Assembly (NCBI GenBank): GCA_009738435.1
Contig: CP046522.1
Location: forward strand, 2,573,249-2,637,248
Reading direction: 5' to 3'
Length of the DNA: 64,000 nt
Source of the DNA: Clostridium bovifaecis
GTDB taxonomy: Bacteria > Bacillota > Clostridia > Clostridiales > Clostridiaceae
Below the pieces are notes generated by a model. That model ran no database searches and was not told where the DNA came from. It saw only the letters and a program-made list of their open reading frames with translations. Below, in pieces: positions 8,847 to 17,405 of the stretch (the stretch's first letter is position 1; each line of letters begins with the position of its first letter). The translations under genes were made by a program, and so were the position numbers.

Positions 8847-11443
8847 CTAAACTTCAAATTTTAGTTCATTATTTTCCTTTGTTATTTTTATAATCGATCC
8901 ACTATAGACTTCACCTTTAATTATCATTTTTGCTATGCTGGTTTCTAAAACCTTTGAAATATATCTTTTTAGCGGACGTGCTCCATATACTGGATCATAT
9001 CCTTCTTCAGCTATAAGCTTTTTTGCTTCCTTAGAAATTTCAAGAGAAATATTATTTTCTTTTAGCCTATTTTTATTTCTTCCATAAATATATCAATTAT
9101 TTTTTCTATTTCTTCTTCTTTAAGAGGCTTAAACATTATAATATCGTCTAACCTATTTAGAAACTCTGGTTTAAATCTTATTTTCATTGCATTCATTACT
9201 CTTTTTCTAATATCTTCATCAATACTGTCAGAATTTTCATTTTCTAATAGGAATTCACTGCCTATATTAGATGTCATAATGATTATAGAGTTTTTAAAAT
9301 CTATAGTTTTTCCTTTATTGTCAGTAAGCCTACCATCATCAAGTATCTGAAGAAAAATGTTAAACACATCATCATGAGCCTTTTCAATCTCATCAAACAA
9401 CACTACACTATATGGATTTCTCCTTACGGCCTCTGTTAATTGTCCGCCCTCCTCATAACCTACATATCCTGGAGGAGCTCCTATAAGCCTAGAAACCGCA
9501 TGTTTTTCCATATATTCTGACATATCTATTCTTACTATATTTTCTTCACTATCAAATAGAGTTCTCGCTAAGGTTTTTGCAAGTTCAGTTTTTCCAACTC
9601 CTGTAGGTCCTAAAAATATGAAAGAACCTATAGGTCTATTTATATCCTTTAAGCCTGCCCTTGCTCTAAGTACAGCATCAGCAGCAGAAGTGACAGCTTC
9701 CTCTTGTCCTATCACTCTTTTATGAAGTTCATCTTCTAGCCTTAAAAGTTTTTCTCTCTCTCCTTCTAAAAGTTTTGATACTGGTATCCCAGTCCATTTG
9801 GATATTATTTCTGATATCTCACTTTCAGTAACCTCTTCTTTTAGAAAAGCATTCTCTCCGCTTTCCTTTAGAATTTTTTCTTTTTCTCCAATACTTTTCT
9901 CTAATTCAGGAATTACACCATATTTTAATTCTGCAACCTTGTTTAAGTCATACTCTCTTTCGGCTTTCTCAAGCTTTCCTCTTACTTCATCTAGTCTTCC
10001 CTTCAGATCTCGAACCGCAGAAATATTCTCTTTCTCTTTCTCATACTTAGCAGTCATTTCCTTGTCTTTTTCTTTTAAATCACTAAGTTCCTTTTCTAAA
10101 AACCTTAATCTTTCTTGAGATGCTATATCTTTTTCCTTAGATAAGGCTTCCTTTTCTATTTCTAATTGAAAAATTTTACGTCTTACTTCGTCGAGCTCAG
10201 TTGGAAGACTATCTATTTCTGTCCTTATCATAGCTCCTGCTTCATCAATTAAATCTATTGCTTTGTCTGGCAAAAATCTATCTGTAATATATCTATCAGA
10301 TAATTTAGCTGCTGCTACTATAGCAGAATCATGAATTCTAATTCCATGATGTATTTCAAATCTTTCCTTTAATCCTCTAAGAATCGAAATACTATCCTCC
10401 ACCGTAGGTTCTTCTATTGTAACTGGCTGAAATCTTCTTTCAAGTGCCTTGTCTTTTTCTATATACTTTCTATACTCATCAAAGGTTGTTGCTCCTATGC
10501 AGTGAAGCTCTCCTCTTGCAAGCATTGGTTTTATTAGATTTCCAGCATCCATGGCTCCTTCTGTTTTACCTGCCCCTACAATTGTATGGATTTCATCTAT
10601 AAATAATATTATCTTCCCTTCGCTGCTTTCTACTTCCTTCAATACAGCCTTTAATCTTTCCTCAAACTCTCCTCTGTACTTAGCTCCAGCAATCAATGCT
10701 CCCATATCCAAAGAAAATATTATTTTATTTTTAAGCCCTTCTGGAATGTCCCCTCTTACTATTCTCTCAGCCAATCCTTCTACTATAGCAGTCTTACCTA
10801 CTCCTGGCTCTCCGATTAAGACTGGATTGTTCTTAGTTCTTCTAGATAAGATTCTAACCACTCTTCTAATTTCTTCATCTCTTCCAATAACAGGATCTAG
10901 TTTATGCTTTTTAGCTTCTTCAATTAGGTTTCTTCCGTATTTTTTTAATGCATCATAGGTTCCTTCAGGATCTTGAGTATCAACTCTTTGATTTCCCCTT
11001 ATAGTTGATAATATGGCTAAAAACCTATCCTTACTTATATTAAAGCTTGCTAGTATATTACCAACTACCCCTTTATCATCTATATCCATAATAGCTAGAA
11101 TAACATGTTCAACACTTATATATGAGTCTTTAAATTTATCAGCATAATCCTGAGCCTTTATAAATACTTCTTCTAGCCTTCTCACTGCATATACTCCAGA
11201 TGCTCTTGCCCCTTCACCTAAAATTTTAGGCATTCTATCAAGTTCCTTATGTGTAGTTTGTTTTAAATCCTCTATATTCACTCCCATTCTGCTGAATATA
11301 TTAGGTATAAGACCATCTTCCTGAGAGATTAATGACATAAATAAATGTATTACGTCTATTTGCTGATGATTATATTTCACAGTTATATGTTGTGATTCAT
11401 TTAGTGCTTGCTGTACTTTGGTAGTCATTTTTTCATAATCCAT
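8847..11443 (-). pseudogene. clpB: ClpB disaggregase, frameshifted near the C-terminus
   Basis: Hsp100 AAA+ disaggregase working with DnaK. It has an N-domain with Clp repeats (1-145), NBD1 with Walker A GEPGVGKT (about 204) and Walker B ILFIDE, a long coiled-coil middle domain (about 400-530), and NBD2 with GPTGVGKT (about 604) and [11 protein letters not shown]. The open frame stops at 9062. One extra A in the A5 run near 9077 extends it through [18 protein letters not shown] and GYDPVYGARPLKR to the stop at 8847, giving 865 residues, the normal ClpB length. SD GGGAGGATAAATT precedes ATG. A sequencing error is the likeliest cause. Confidence 0.92.
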
Positions 11444-11590
11444 AATTTATCCTCCCTTATAAACCTAGCTTATATCCTACGGTTTACTAAGTATTATTAT
11501 TTATAATTTAAGCTATTAATATACCCATTTACCATATTATAACTCCTTATCCCTTAGTGATAAATATTAACCTTATAATTTTTGAATTTT

Positions 11591-11646
11591 GAGTTCTTGG
11601 GTTCATGGGCTCGTGGGTTCGTGGGTTCGTGGGTTCGTGGGTTCGT
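11591..11646 (+). repeat. 8-bp tandem repeat, seven units
   Basis: The units are GAGTTCTT, GGGTTCAT and GGGCTCGT, followed by four perfect copies of GGGTTCGT. The array fuses directly to the REP-like word at 11647, as if it had grown from the edge of that word. Confidence 0.85.
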
Positions 11647-11661
11647 GGGGACGGTTCTCAA
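11647..11661 (+). repeat. REP-like word
   Basis: Reads GGGGACGGTTCTCAA. It forms an inverted pair with the copy at 11724-11737. Confidence 0.65.
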
Positions 11662-11723
11662 ATTTTTATAAATTCTTTATAACTAATACTATTTATATAG
11701 GACTTTCCTCATTATACTAAAAC

Positions 11724-11737
11724 TTGAGAACCGTCCC
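11724..11737 (-). repeat. REP-like word
   Basis: Reads TTGAGAACCGTCCC, inverted relative to 11647-11661. Confidence 0.65.
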
Positions 11738-11753
11738 TATCTTTTGCGAAAAT

Positions 11754-11767
11754 TTGAGAACTGTCCC
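11754..11767 (-). repeat. REP-like word
   Basis: Reads TTGAGAACTGTCCC (CTG variant), 30 bp after the previous copy in the same orientation. Confidence 0.6.
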
Positions 11768-11780
11768 TATGACTTCAAAT

Positions 11781-11819
11781 AAAAGACCTAATTAGGCAAG
11801 GTGCCTAATTAGGTCTTTT
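11781..11819 (-). terminator. terminator overlapping the 3' end of the HTH-TPR gene
   Basis: AAAAGACCTAATTAGGCA pairs with TGCCTAATTAGGTCTTTT as a near-perfect hairpin. The gene's stop codon lies inside the stem. Confidence 0.75.
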
Positions 11820-13076
11820 ATAATTTTTTTGTAATCCTATAGCTAAGGTAAAGTACTTAAGAGCTTCCTTAGGGCACTCCATATCAAAATACATTTTGCC
11901 CATTTCCATGTACCTATCATAAACTTCCTTTTTGGTTCCAAACTTAGCAAGAGCGTCTAAAGACAGATTCATGTACATTTCTGCAGATATTAAGTTGTTT
12001 TTGTTTTGTAAAATCTTTGACTTTAAATAGTATGATTTTTCGATAAACCTTATATTATCTAAGTTAATAGAATGGTCTAAAACCTTTTCTATTAACTCTT
12101 CCGCCTCCTGTATAGCACCATTATTTATAAGTTCTTCTATGCATAAAAGCATAAATCTCACTTGCTTTTTCTCATTCTCATTTGGATATATCTCTAATGC
12201 TCTATCTATATACTTAATAGCTCTATCTCTTTGCCCTATTTCAAACATCGTAGAAGCATAACCTAGTATGTCTTCTCCCTTACAATCATTTTTGTCACCG
12301 TATATTTCATAAGACTTTAACTCATACTCTTCAAATTCCCCATTATTCATCCTCAAGGATAAAAGCGCCATCATGTGGTACATCTTAGCCTTTTTAAAAT
12401 TATCTTCAATATGCTCAAAGAGCTCATTTAAAGTTGCAGCCACCTTGTAGGCCTTTTCATAATTTTTAAGTATTATATTACATTTAACTTCTCCGTATAT
12501 ACTATCTGCGAACATAACATAATCTTTTTCTTTGTCATCAGCTAAGCTCTTTCTAACATTGCTAAAATAATTAGCCGCTTGCGGAACTTCTCCATTTTTA
12601 AAGAAAAATTTAGCAACATCCATATAGTAAGTTAATCTTTTATACTTATCACTAGAATTATTACACAAATCATAATATCTTCCCAATAATTCTTGAGTTT
12701 TCTTGAACTCCTTATTATTTAATAAATACTCAAATATTAAATGCATAATATGAAAGGCCAAATCGTAGTAACCAAATTTCTCTGCCAAGTTTAAGTTGTA
12801 TTTAAGCTTTTCTTCGTAATCCTCATATTTAGAATCACTCATTATTTGTTTTAGATTGCAATTAATTTGTTCCTCAATGCCCAACTTAAGGTAGCTAGGA
12901 CTCAAATCCAATTTTGCAGCTACATAATCTAATACCCATTCCTCTGGAGTTATCTTCCCATTTTCAATACAACTGAGTTTTGAAACGGAAATTGTATCAC
13001 CACAGATATCTTTCAGTGTAAACCCTTTATAAATTCTAGCCCTCTTTATCTTTTCTCCAACAGAAAGAACTTCCAT
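11805..13076 (-). CDS. HTH-TPR transcriptional regulator (second paralogue)
   Basis: XRE/cro-type helix-turn-helix (from the MEVLS start, about residues 5-60: VGEKIKRARIYKGFTLKDI) followed by about 340 residues of TPR-like helices. This layout is shared by the RRNPP regulators, which bind small peptides. It is a divergent tandem paralogue of the gene at 13101-14399, which opens with the same pattern (MEILSLGEKIKRRRKELG). The internal ATG at 13076 is preferred because it aligns with the paralogue start and has GGGTGA upstream; ATG 13088 adds four residues. No signal-peptide gene was seen beside it. The regulatory target is unknown. Confidence 0.75.
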   Translation of the reverse strand: MEVLSVGEKIKRARIYKGFTLKDICGDTISVSKLSCIENGKITPEEWVLDYVAAKLDLSPSYLKLGIEEQINCNLKQIMSDSKYEDYEEKLKYNLNLAEKFGYYDLAFHIMHLIFEYLLNNKEFKKTQELLGRYYDLCNNSSDKYKRLTYYMDVAKFFFKNGEVPQAANYFSNVRKSLADDKEKDYVMFADSIYGEVKCNIILKNYEKAYKVAATLNELFEHIEDNFKKAKMYHMMALLSLRMNNGEFEEYELKSYEIYGDKNDCKGEDILGYASTMFEIGQRDRAIKYIDRALEIYPNENEKKQVRFMLLCIEELINNGAIQEAEELIEKVLDHSINLDNIRFIEKSYYLKSKILQNKNNLISAEMYMNLSLDALAKFGTKKEVYDRYMEMGKMYFDMECPKEALKYFTLAIGLQKNYKRPN

Positions 13077-13100
13077 ATAATCACCCATCCAATTATCACA

Positions 13101-14399
13101 CTATTTCAAGATGCCTAGTTTTTTAAACGCTTCAACACCTGCATTTAAATATTTAGCGGCCTCTTTATCTTTGCCGTTATCTACATAAAACTTACCTATT
13201 AAAATCGATACTTCTGCATTTTCATCACTTAATTCCGTAACCTTCGTATACTCTAATGCTAATAGTAATGTATTTTCCGCCGCTTCAATATTTTCCTCTA
13301 GCATATTTATCCTGTACTGTAATAAGTAATATTTATATAGGGTCAAATCATTTCCATTATCCTTATTTTCTAATATTTCCTCTAATGCCTCTTTAGCTGT
13401 TTCAATATCTTTCAATTTGATATAATTTTCACAAATATTCACCAGGGTTTCAATATAATTCTCATCTTTAAATCTTTTTCTTAATTTTTTAGCTTTGTTG
13501 AGATGAATAAAGGATTCTTCAATATTATCAAATTCTGAGAAAAGTTTTCCTAAGTTATTTTCAATTTGAGCTATATACTTGCAATCATCAACTTCTTTAA
13601 ATAACTTCAAAGTCTTATTTGAATACTTTATGGCATTATCTATATCACCTTTTTTACTAAACTCTTCTGAAAGAAGCATAAGTGATTTTGCATATTCTTT
13701 TTTATCGTTTATTTTCTTAAATTTACCATTAGATAAGTATGAATAATTAATTGCTTTATTAAGTTCTTCTAATTTATAATATGTAAATGCAATGTAATAG
13801 TAAATTTGTCCTATTAAAAAGTCATTTCCTAAATTACTGTCTTCATAAACCTTTTCTGCTTGATGAAAATAGCTACAAGCTGAATAGTATGCCTGCATAT
13901 CCAAAGTTATCGTTCCAAGCTTAATGAACGTATTGATAATATCCTCATAATGGTTATCTTTTATAAATATTACATTGGCAGATAAAAAAAATTGCTGAGC
14001 TAAGCCTAATTCTTTTTTAGAGATATAGATTTCCCCTCTTAAATATAAGTTTTTAGCTTTTCTATACTCTAGACCATACTTCTCAGCATAAAATAAGGCA
14101 TTTTCAATATATTGTTCCGCTTGATTTAATTCACTATTTAATATATGGGACTCTGCAATGTTCTCAAAATAAATACATATTTTCTCTGATTGAGTTTCTT
14201 CAGATTCCATCAAATACTCTATAGAGATATTAAGACAATTGGCTAAATACTCCAGCAAGTCCATGCTTGGATTAGATTTACTGGACTCTACTAGGCTTAT
14301 TTGTCCTGGAGTAATTCTATCCCCTGCTAAGTCCTTTAGGGTCATGCCGAGCTCTTTCCTTCTTCTTTTTATCTTTTCTCCTAAAGACAATATTTCCAT
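13101..14399 (-). CDS. HTH-TPR transcriptional regulator (first paralogue)
   Basis: A 432-residue protein with an XRE-type HTH at about 5-60 (TLKDLAGDRITPGQISLVESSK) and a C-terminal array of TPR-like repeats (about 75-430). It is likely the first gene of a two-gene operon: its stop lies 24 bp upstream of the paralogue's start. SD AAGGAAGAGG precedes ATG. A sigma-A promoter and an 18-bp palindrome lie upstream, suggesting autoregulation. The regulated genes and any ligand are unknown. Confidence 0.78.
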   Translation of the reverse strand: MEILSLGEKIKRRRKELGMTLKDLAGDRITPGQISLVESSKSNPSMDLLEYLANCLNISIEYLMESEETQSEKICIYFENIAESHILNSELNQAEQYIENALFYAEKYGLEYRKAKNLYLRGEIYISKKELGLAQQFFLSANVIFIKDNHYEDIINTFIKLGTITLDMQAYYSACSYFHQAEKVYEDSNLGNDFLIGQIYYYIAFTYYKLEELNKAINYSYLSNGKFKKINDKKEYAKSLMLLSEEFSKKGDIDNAIKYSNKTLKLFKEVDDCKYIAQIENNLGKLFSEFDNIEESFIHLNKAKKLRKRFKDENYIETLVNICENYIKLKDIETAKEALEEILENKDNGNDLTLYKYYLLQYRINMLEENIEAAENTLLLALEYTKVTELSDENAEVSILIGKFYVDNGKDKEAAKYLNAGVEAFKKLGILK

Positions 14400-14472
14400 A
14401 AATACCTCTTCCTTTGCCAGCTTCTAGTTATCAAATTTAATATTATTTAATAATTCAGTAAATATATATTAT

Positions 14473-14502
14473 ATTATACCATATTTTACTCTCTTTCTGC
14501 AA
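14473..14502 (-). promoter_or_regulatory. promoter of the HTH-TPR operon
   Basis: On the minus strand, TTGCAG (14502-14497), an 18-bp spacer and TATAAT (14478-14473), about 74 bp upstream of the ATG. Confidence 0.6.
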
Positions 14503-14508
14503 AAAAAA

Positions 14509-14526
14509 ATACAATATATATTGTAT
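14509..14526. promoter_or_regulatory. 18-bp perfect palindrome upstream of the HTH-TPR promoter
   Basis: Reads ATACAATATATATTGTAT, its own reverse complement, 7 bp upstream of the -35 box. It is a plausible operator for the XRE-type regulator. AT-rich palindromes also arise by chance, so the role is inferred. Confidence 0.5.
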
Positions 14527-14533
14527 AATGCTT

Positions 14534-14579
14534 AAAAAAAGAAAGAAATCCAAGTTTTTCATAAACCTGAACTTCTTTC
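14534..14579 (-). terminator. terminator after the small glycine-rich protein gene
   Basis: GAAAGAAGTTCAGG...AACTTGGATTTCTTTC hairpin with a T7 tail on the minus strand, just downstream of the stop at 14597. Confidence 0.65.
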
Positions 14580-14596
14580 ACTGCTTATTATAATCA

Positions 14597-14770
14597 CTAA
14601 CTTATCCAGTTCATCATCATATCCATCATATTTTCTGCTTTATGCATAGCAGTTTTTCTACCTCTCATAAGTCTCTTTCTTGTTTTTCTATCCATTCCCG
14701 GAACCATCATCATACCTGCAGTAGCTCCAATTACAGCTCCTGTAGTTAGTCCTTTTACAAAGCCATTCAT
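14597..14770 (-). CDS. small YtxH-like hydrophobic protein
   Basis: A 57-residue protein. A glycine/alanine-rich hydrophobic segment (GLTTGAVIGATAGMMMVPG) is followed by a basic, methionine-rich amphipathic tail. The pattern resembles YtxH-type small envelope proteins of Firmicutes; function is unknown. The start at 14770 is chosen because AAGGGGTG lies 7 bp upstream; the upstream ATGs lack an SD. It stands alone with its own terminator. Confidence 0.65.
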   Translation of the reverse strand: MNGFVKGLTTGAVIGATAGMMMVPGMDRKTRKRLMRGRKTAMHKAENMMDMMMNWIS

Positions 14771-14885
14771 ATTTACACACCCCTTTTTATAGTTTTTACT
14801 ATTATCTTCAATCCAAATAATTTGGATCATCATTCAATCATTTATAGGTTGTGCAAATAATAAAATATTAAACCATACTATAAGA

Positions 14886-15009
14886 ATTTTGCGATGCAAT
14901 TTTCTTCTTAATCACTAATCACTAGTCGCTATTGGATAAATCAATGATTCAAATGTTAGCGATTAGGGATTAGAGACTAGAGATTGCTTCTAGAGCTGTG
15001 CCGCAAAAT
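14886..15009. repeat. 124-bp imperfect inverted repeat, MITE-like
   Basis: The outer ends ATTTTGCG and CGCAAAAT are perfect inverses. The inner arms, TTAATCACTAATCACTAGTCGCT and AGCGATTAGGGATTAGAGACTAG, pair imperfectly. No ORF lies inside. It could fold as a long hairpin between two minus-strand genes. Confidence 0.6.
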
Positions 15010-15042
15010 ACTTCCAATATGAATGTATATATTTCATATTCT

Positions 15043-15966
15043 TTACTTATTTGTTTCCTTTTCTAGAAGATAAATTATAAAATCTACCTTTTTTTTATCA
15101 CTTAGATTAATTATTAAATCTTTGGCTAATTTTGAATCTTTATCATATTTAATAATAATATCTTCAAATACGTCTAATTCAATGTTTTTCTCATATTTTT
15201 TATTATCAGAATCTATAACAGCTATATTTTCTCCGCAATCAGGAGCTATTTTTAAAATTTCTTCCTTTACATTTTGGTTTAAGACATTCAAAGTATTTTC
15301 GCGTAGCCACTTTTCTACAACTTTGTCAGATTGAATTTCTATCTCTTCTTTGCATTTTTCATCAACAAGCTCATTAAATAAATCCCCTGTATGACTATCT
15401 ACTTTAACAAAAATCACTTCTATACCAGAATTCATCAATCCATTCATTTTATTATAGTACTGTATTGATGATTCCTCTCTTCTCTCCCAAAAGCCAGTAG
15501 CATGATGACTAATCCCTTCGTAATCGTGGAATATAACTACCTTCTTCTCACCTTTTCTTAGAGCATACTCCACACCTCTTATAGCCCCTTGCAATTCCCC
15601 AGCTATCTGTCTTATATTCTTTTTAGAAGCATCCTTTGATGAATCGCTTTCAATATACTCAACTACATCTTTCCTAACTGCCACTAGGCCATAAGAATAC
15701 TTCTCTGTATTGGCATTGTAACTTCCATCCACATATATGTGTAAACAATCTTCTGGATAGTTGCCCTCTGACTTCTTTAGTAGCTTACTTCCATCACTTA
15801 GGTACTGTTTTGCACTATTTATATCTTCAAAGCTTTTATATTTAGCGCCTTTGACCCCTTTTACGTATTCCAAACATTCTGCCCAAGTATCCACTATTTT
15901 ATTTTCTATTTTTTCATTTTTATCAAAATCAAAACCTTCTTTTATTGCATAAACCTTTTTTGCCAA
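15043..15966 (-). CDS. RNase H type 1 with N-terminal viroplasmin-like domain and C-terminal extension
   Basis: Residues 1-55 form the caulimovirus-viroplasmin/RNase H1 N-domain, which binds RNA-DNA hybrids (KKVYAIKEGF...GVKGAKYKSFED). The RNase H fold follows at about 75-215 with the acidic catalytic set: D of YVDGSYN, E of AGELQGAI, D of FHDYEG and the HTGD segment with a late E/D. About 85 extra residues of unknown role follow. TTG 15966 is preferred: GGGAGGAAGAGAAGG precedes it and the product starts MAKKVYAIKEG like relatives. The TTG at 16008 is an alternative. Role: removal of RNA from hybrids. Confidence 0.85.
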   Translation of the reverse strand: MAKKVYAIKEGFDFDKNEKIENKIVDTWAECLEYVKGVKGAKYKSFEDINSAKQYLSDGSKLLKKSEGNYPEDCLHIYVDGSYNANTEKYSYGLVAVRKDVVEYIESDSSKDASKKNIRQIAGELQGAIRGVEYALRKGEKKVVIFHDYEGISHHATGFWERREESSIQYYNKMNGLMNSGIEVIFVKVDSHTGDLFNELVDEKCKEEIEIQSDKVVEKWLRENTLNVLNQNVKEEILKIAPDCGENIAVIDSDNKKYEKNIELDVFEDIIIKYDKDSKLAKDLIINLSDKKKVDFIIYLLEKETNK

Positions 15967-16023
15967 ACCTTCTCTTCCTCCCATGCTTATATGCTCTCTA
16001 ACTTTCAATCTATTTCCTAGTAC

Positions 16024-17055
16024 CTAGTTAGTGTTTTTTCTGTTTTTTCTATTTTTAATTGCTATAAGCCCACTACTTAAAAACCCAATAGTATTTTTGC
16101 GTCCTATAGTGCTAAATAAGGCTTCCTTTATTTCCTTGGCCTTAATTATAATGTCATCCTTTCCTTGCCAGTGCTGTAATATGATTTCTTGTGGAACATC
16201 TTCTATAATTTTATCCAAAATTAAAAACCCTATGCCAAAATCATCAACCTTTCCAAGCACAGGAATAGCTTCTGGCACAATGTCTGCTGGAAGTACCAAG
16301 TAAGCAAGAGCTGCGCCTATTAAAGTCTTTGTCTTTAATTTAATCCTTCTATCCTTCATGAGTCTATATAAAAGTGCAATAATATCTGGCATAAGCATTA
16401 TATATTCAGCTATGAATCCAGTTTTATTAGTAAGACCTTTTGAGAACCGTCCCCTACTATTTTCTATATTATTTGAGAACTGTCCCTGAACTTTGGATCT
16501 AAATTTAGTGTAACCATCTACGGTTTTAATTGCCTTCTTTTGCTCGTATTCAATTTCCTCTGAAGATTGCACTTTTTCTTTCAGCTCATCTAGTGATACT
16601 GCTTGTTTATCTTTTTTATATGTAAGGTTTTCAACTTCAACCTCTAGTTCACAAACATTGGTGGTAACGCCTTTTAATATAAAATCTACAGAAGGTACAT
16701 ACTTGCAAAGAGTGGTAAAATCAATAAACATGGTATTTTTCTCAAACTTTATTCCCATATTACTAAAGTTTTTTAAAACCTTTTTCAACGCAAAGTTTAT
16801 AAGCCTTGTCCACACAGGAATTATGCCTAATTTTGCATTAAACACCTTCAATTTAAGAACATTATTTTCAATGCTTCCAAGCCCTAATGAAGCCTTAAAT
16901 TTTAGTTTAATCCCTTTTACATAGAACCCCTGAACTTTAATAAGTTCCCCAATATTGATTCCTTCAATTTTTAATCCCTGGACTTTTAAGTTCTCATCTA
17001 TAATACTTAAAAGATCCTTTTCGGTTAACTTAACTCTAATATTTGCAATTCGCAT
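16024..17055 (-). CDS. YkvA/DUF1232 domain protein with a LmeA-like N-terminal region
   Basis: A 343-residue protein. The first ~150 residues are beta-rich, alternating hydrophobic and polar as in lipid-binding DUF2993-like domains. The C-terminal ~120 residues contain DUF1232 (KTLIGAALAYLVLPADIVPEAIPVLGKVDDFGIG), which is membrane-associated. Function is unknown. Two REP-like words lie in frame at 16440-16486 and encode the inserted stretch GQFSNNIENSRGRFSK without breaking translation. SD AGGAGGTTAAGAAT precedes ATG. The N-terminal comparison is tentative. Confidence 0.7.
   Translation of the reverse strand: MRIANIRVKLTEKDLLSIIDENLKVQGLKIEGINIGELIKVQGFYVKGIKLKFKASLGLGSIENNVLKLKVFNAKLGIIPVWTRLINFALKKVLKNFSNMGIKFEKNTMFIDFTTLCKYVPSVDFILKGVTTNVCELEVEVENLTYKKDKQAVSLDELKEKVQSSEEIEYEQKKAIKTVDGYTKFRSKVQGQFSNNIENSRGRFSKGLTNKTGFIAEYIMLMPDIIALLYRLMKDRRIKLKTKTLIGAALAYLVLPADIVPEAIPVLGKVDDFGIGFLILDKIIEDVPQEIILQHWQGKDDIIIKAKEIKEALFSTIGRKNTIGFLSSGLIAIKNRKNRKNTN
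16440..16454 (-). repeat. REP-like word inside a coding region
   Basis: Reads TTGAGAACCGTCCCC and encodes GRFS in frame within the YkvA-domain protein. Confidence 0.7.
16473..16486 (-). repeat. REP-like word inside a coding region (variant)
   Basis: Reads TTGAGAACTGTCCC and encodes GQFS, same orientation, 33 bp from the copy at 16440. The pair resembles the doublets at 3158/3237 and 11724/11754. Confidence 0.7.
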
Positions 17056-17405
17056 ATTCTTAACCTCCTATCTCCCTCTGACTAGGGTCTTAGGGATTCC
17101 CCTTTCTACATAGGATAATTTTACATCTACCCTAAAGTATACACAAAATATTAACATTATACAATTGTGCGCAGTAAAGTAATAACCTCCTTTTAAATAC
17201 ACTAAATCAAATTTCATCTCTGTTAGGATTTAGCAAAACTCTAGAGTTCTACTTACTTTCATCCCATAAATTACATTAGAAAATTTTATGATTTTCGTTG
17301 GACAGACCCTTTTTAATTTACTATAATGATGACTAGTGAATAAGAAAATAAGAAATGCTTTTAAATAAAAAAACAAGTCAGTCACTCTAGAAGGGATGGG
17401 ATTAA
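17056..17405. other. divergent intergenic region
   Basis: It lies between the YkvA-domain gene (leftwards) and ftsH (rightwards). Apart from the ftsH promoter at 17298-17327, nothing is recognisable. Confidence 0.5.
17298..17327 (+). promoter_or_regulatory. sigma-A promoter for the ftsH paralogue
   Basis: TTGGAC (17298-17303), an 18-bp spacer and TATAAT (17322-17327), about 75 bp before the start codon. Confidence 0.65.

Larger units (their letters stand above)
11444..11780. other. clpB upstream region with tandem repeat and REP-like words
   Basis: It contains a TATAAT element for clpB (minus strand, about 11550-11560), a seven-unit 8-bp tandem repeat (11591-11646) and three REP-like words. 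There is no gene. I saw no clear CIRCE or CtsR operator. Confidence 0.5.

Noticed and set aside
9798..10958. plus-strand ORFs inside clpB
   Set aside because: They are antisense shadows of strongly conserved ClpB.
11591..11646. CRISPR-like or iteron array
   Set aside because: The units are only 8 bp with no spacers and no replication gene nearby.
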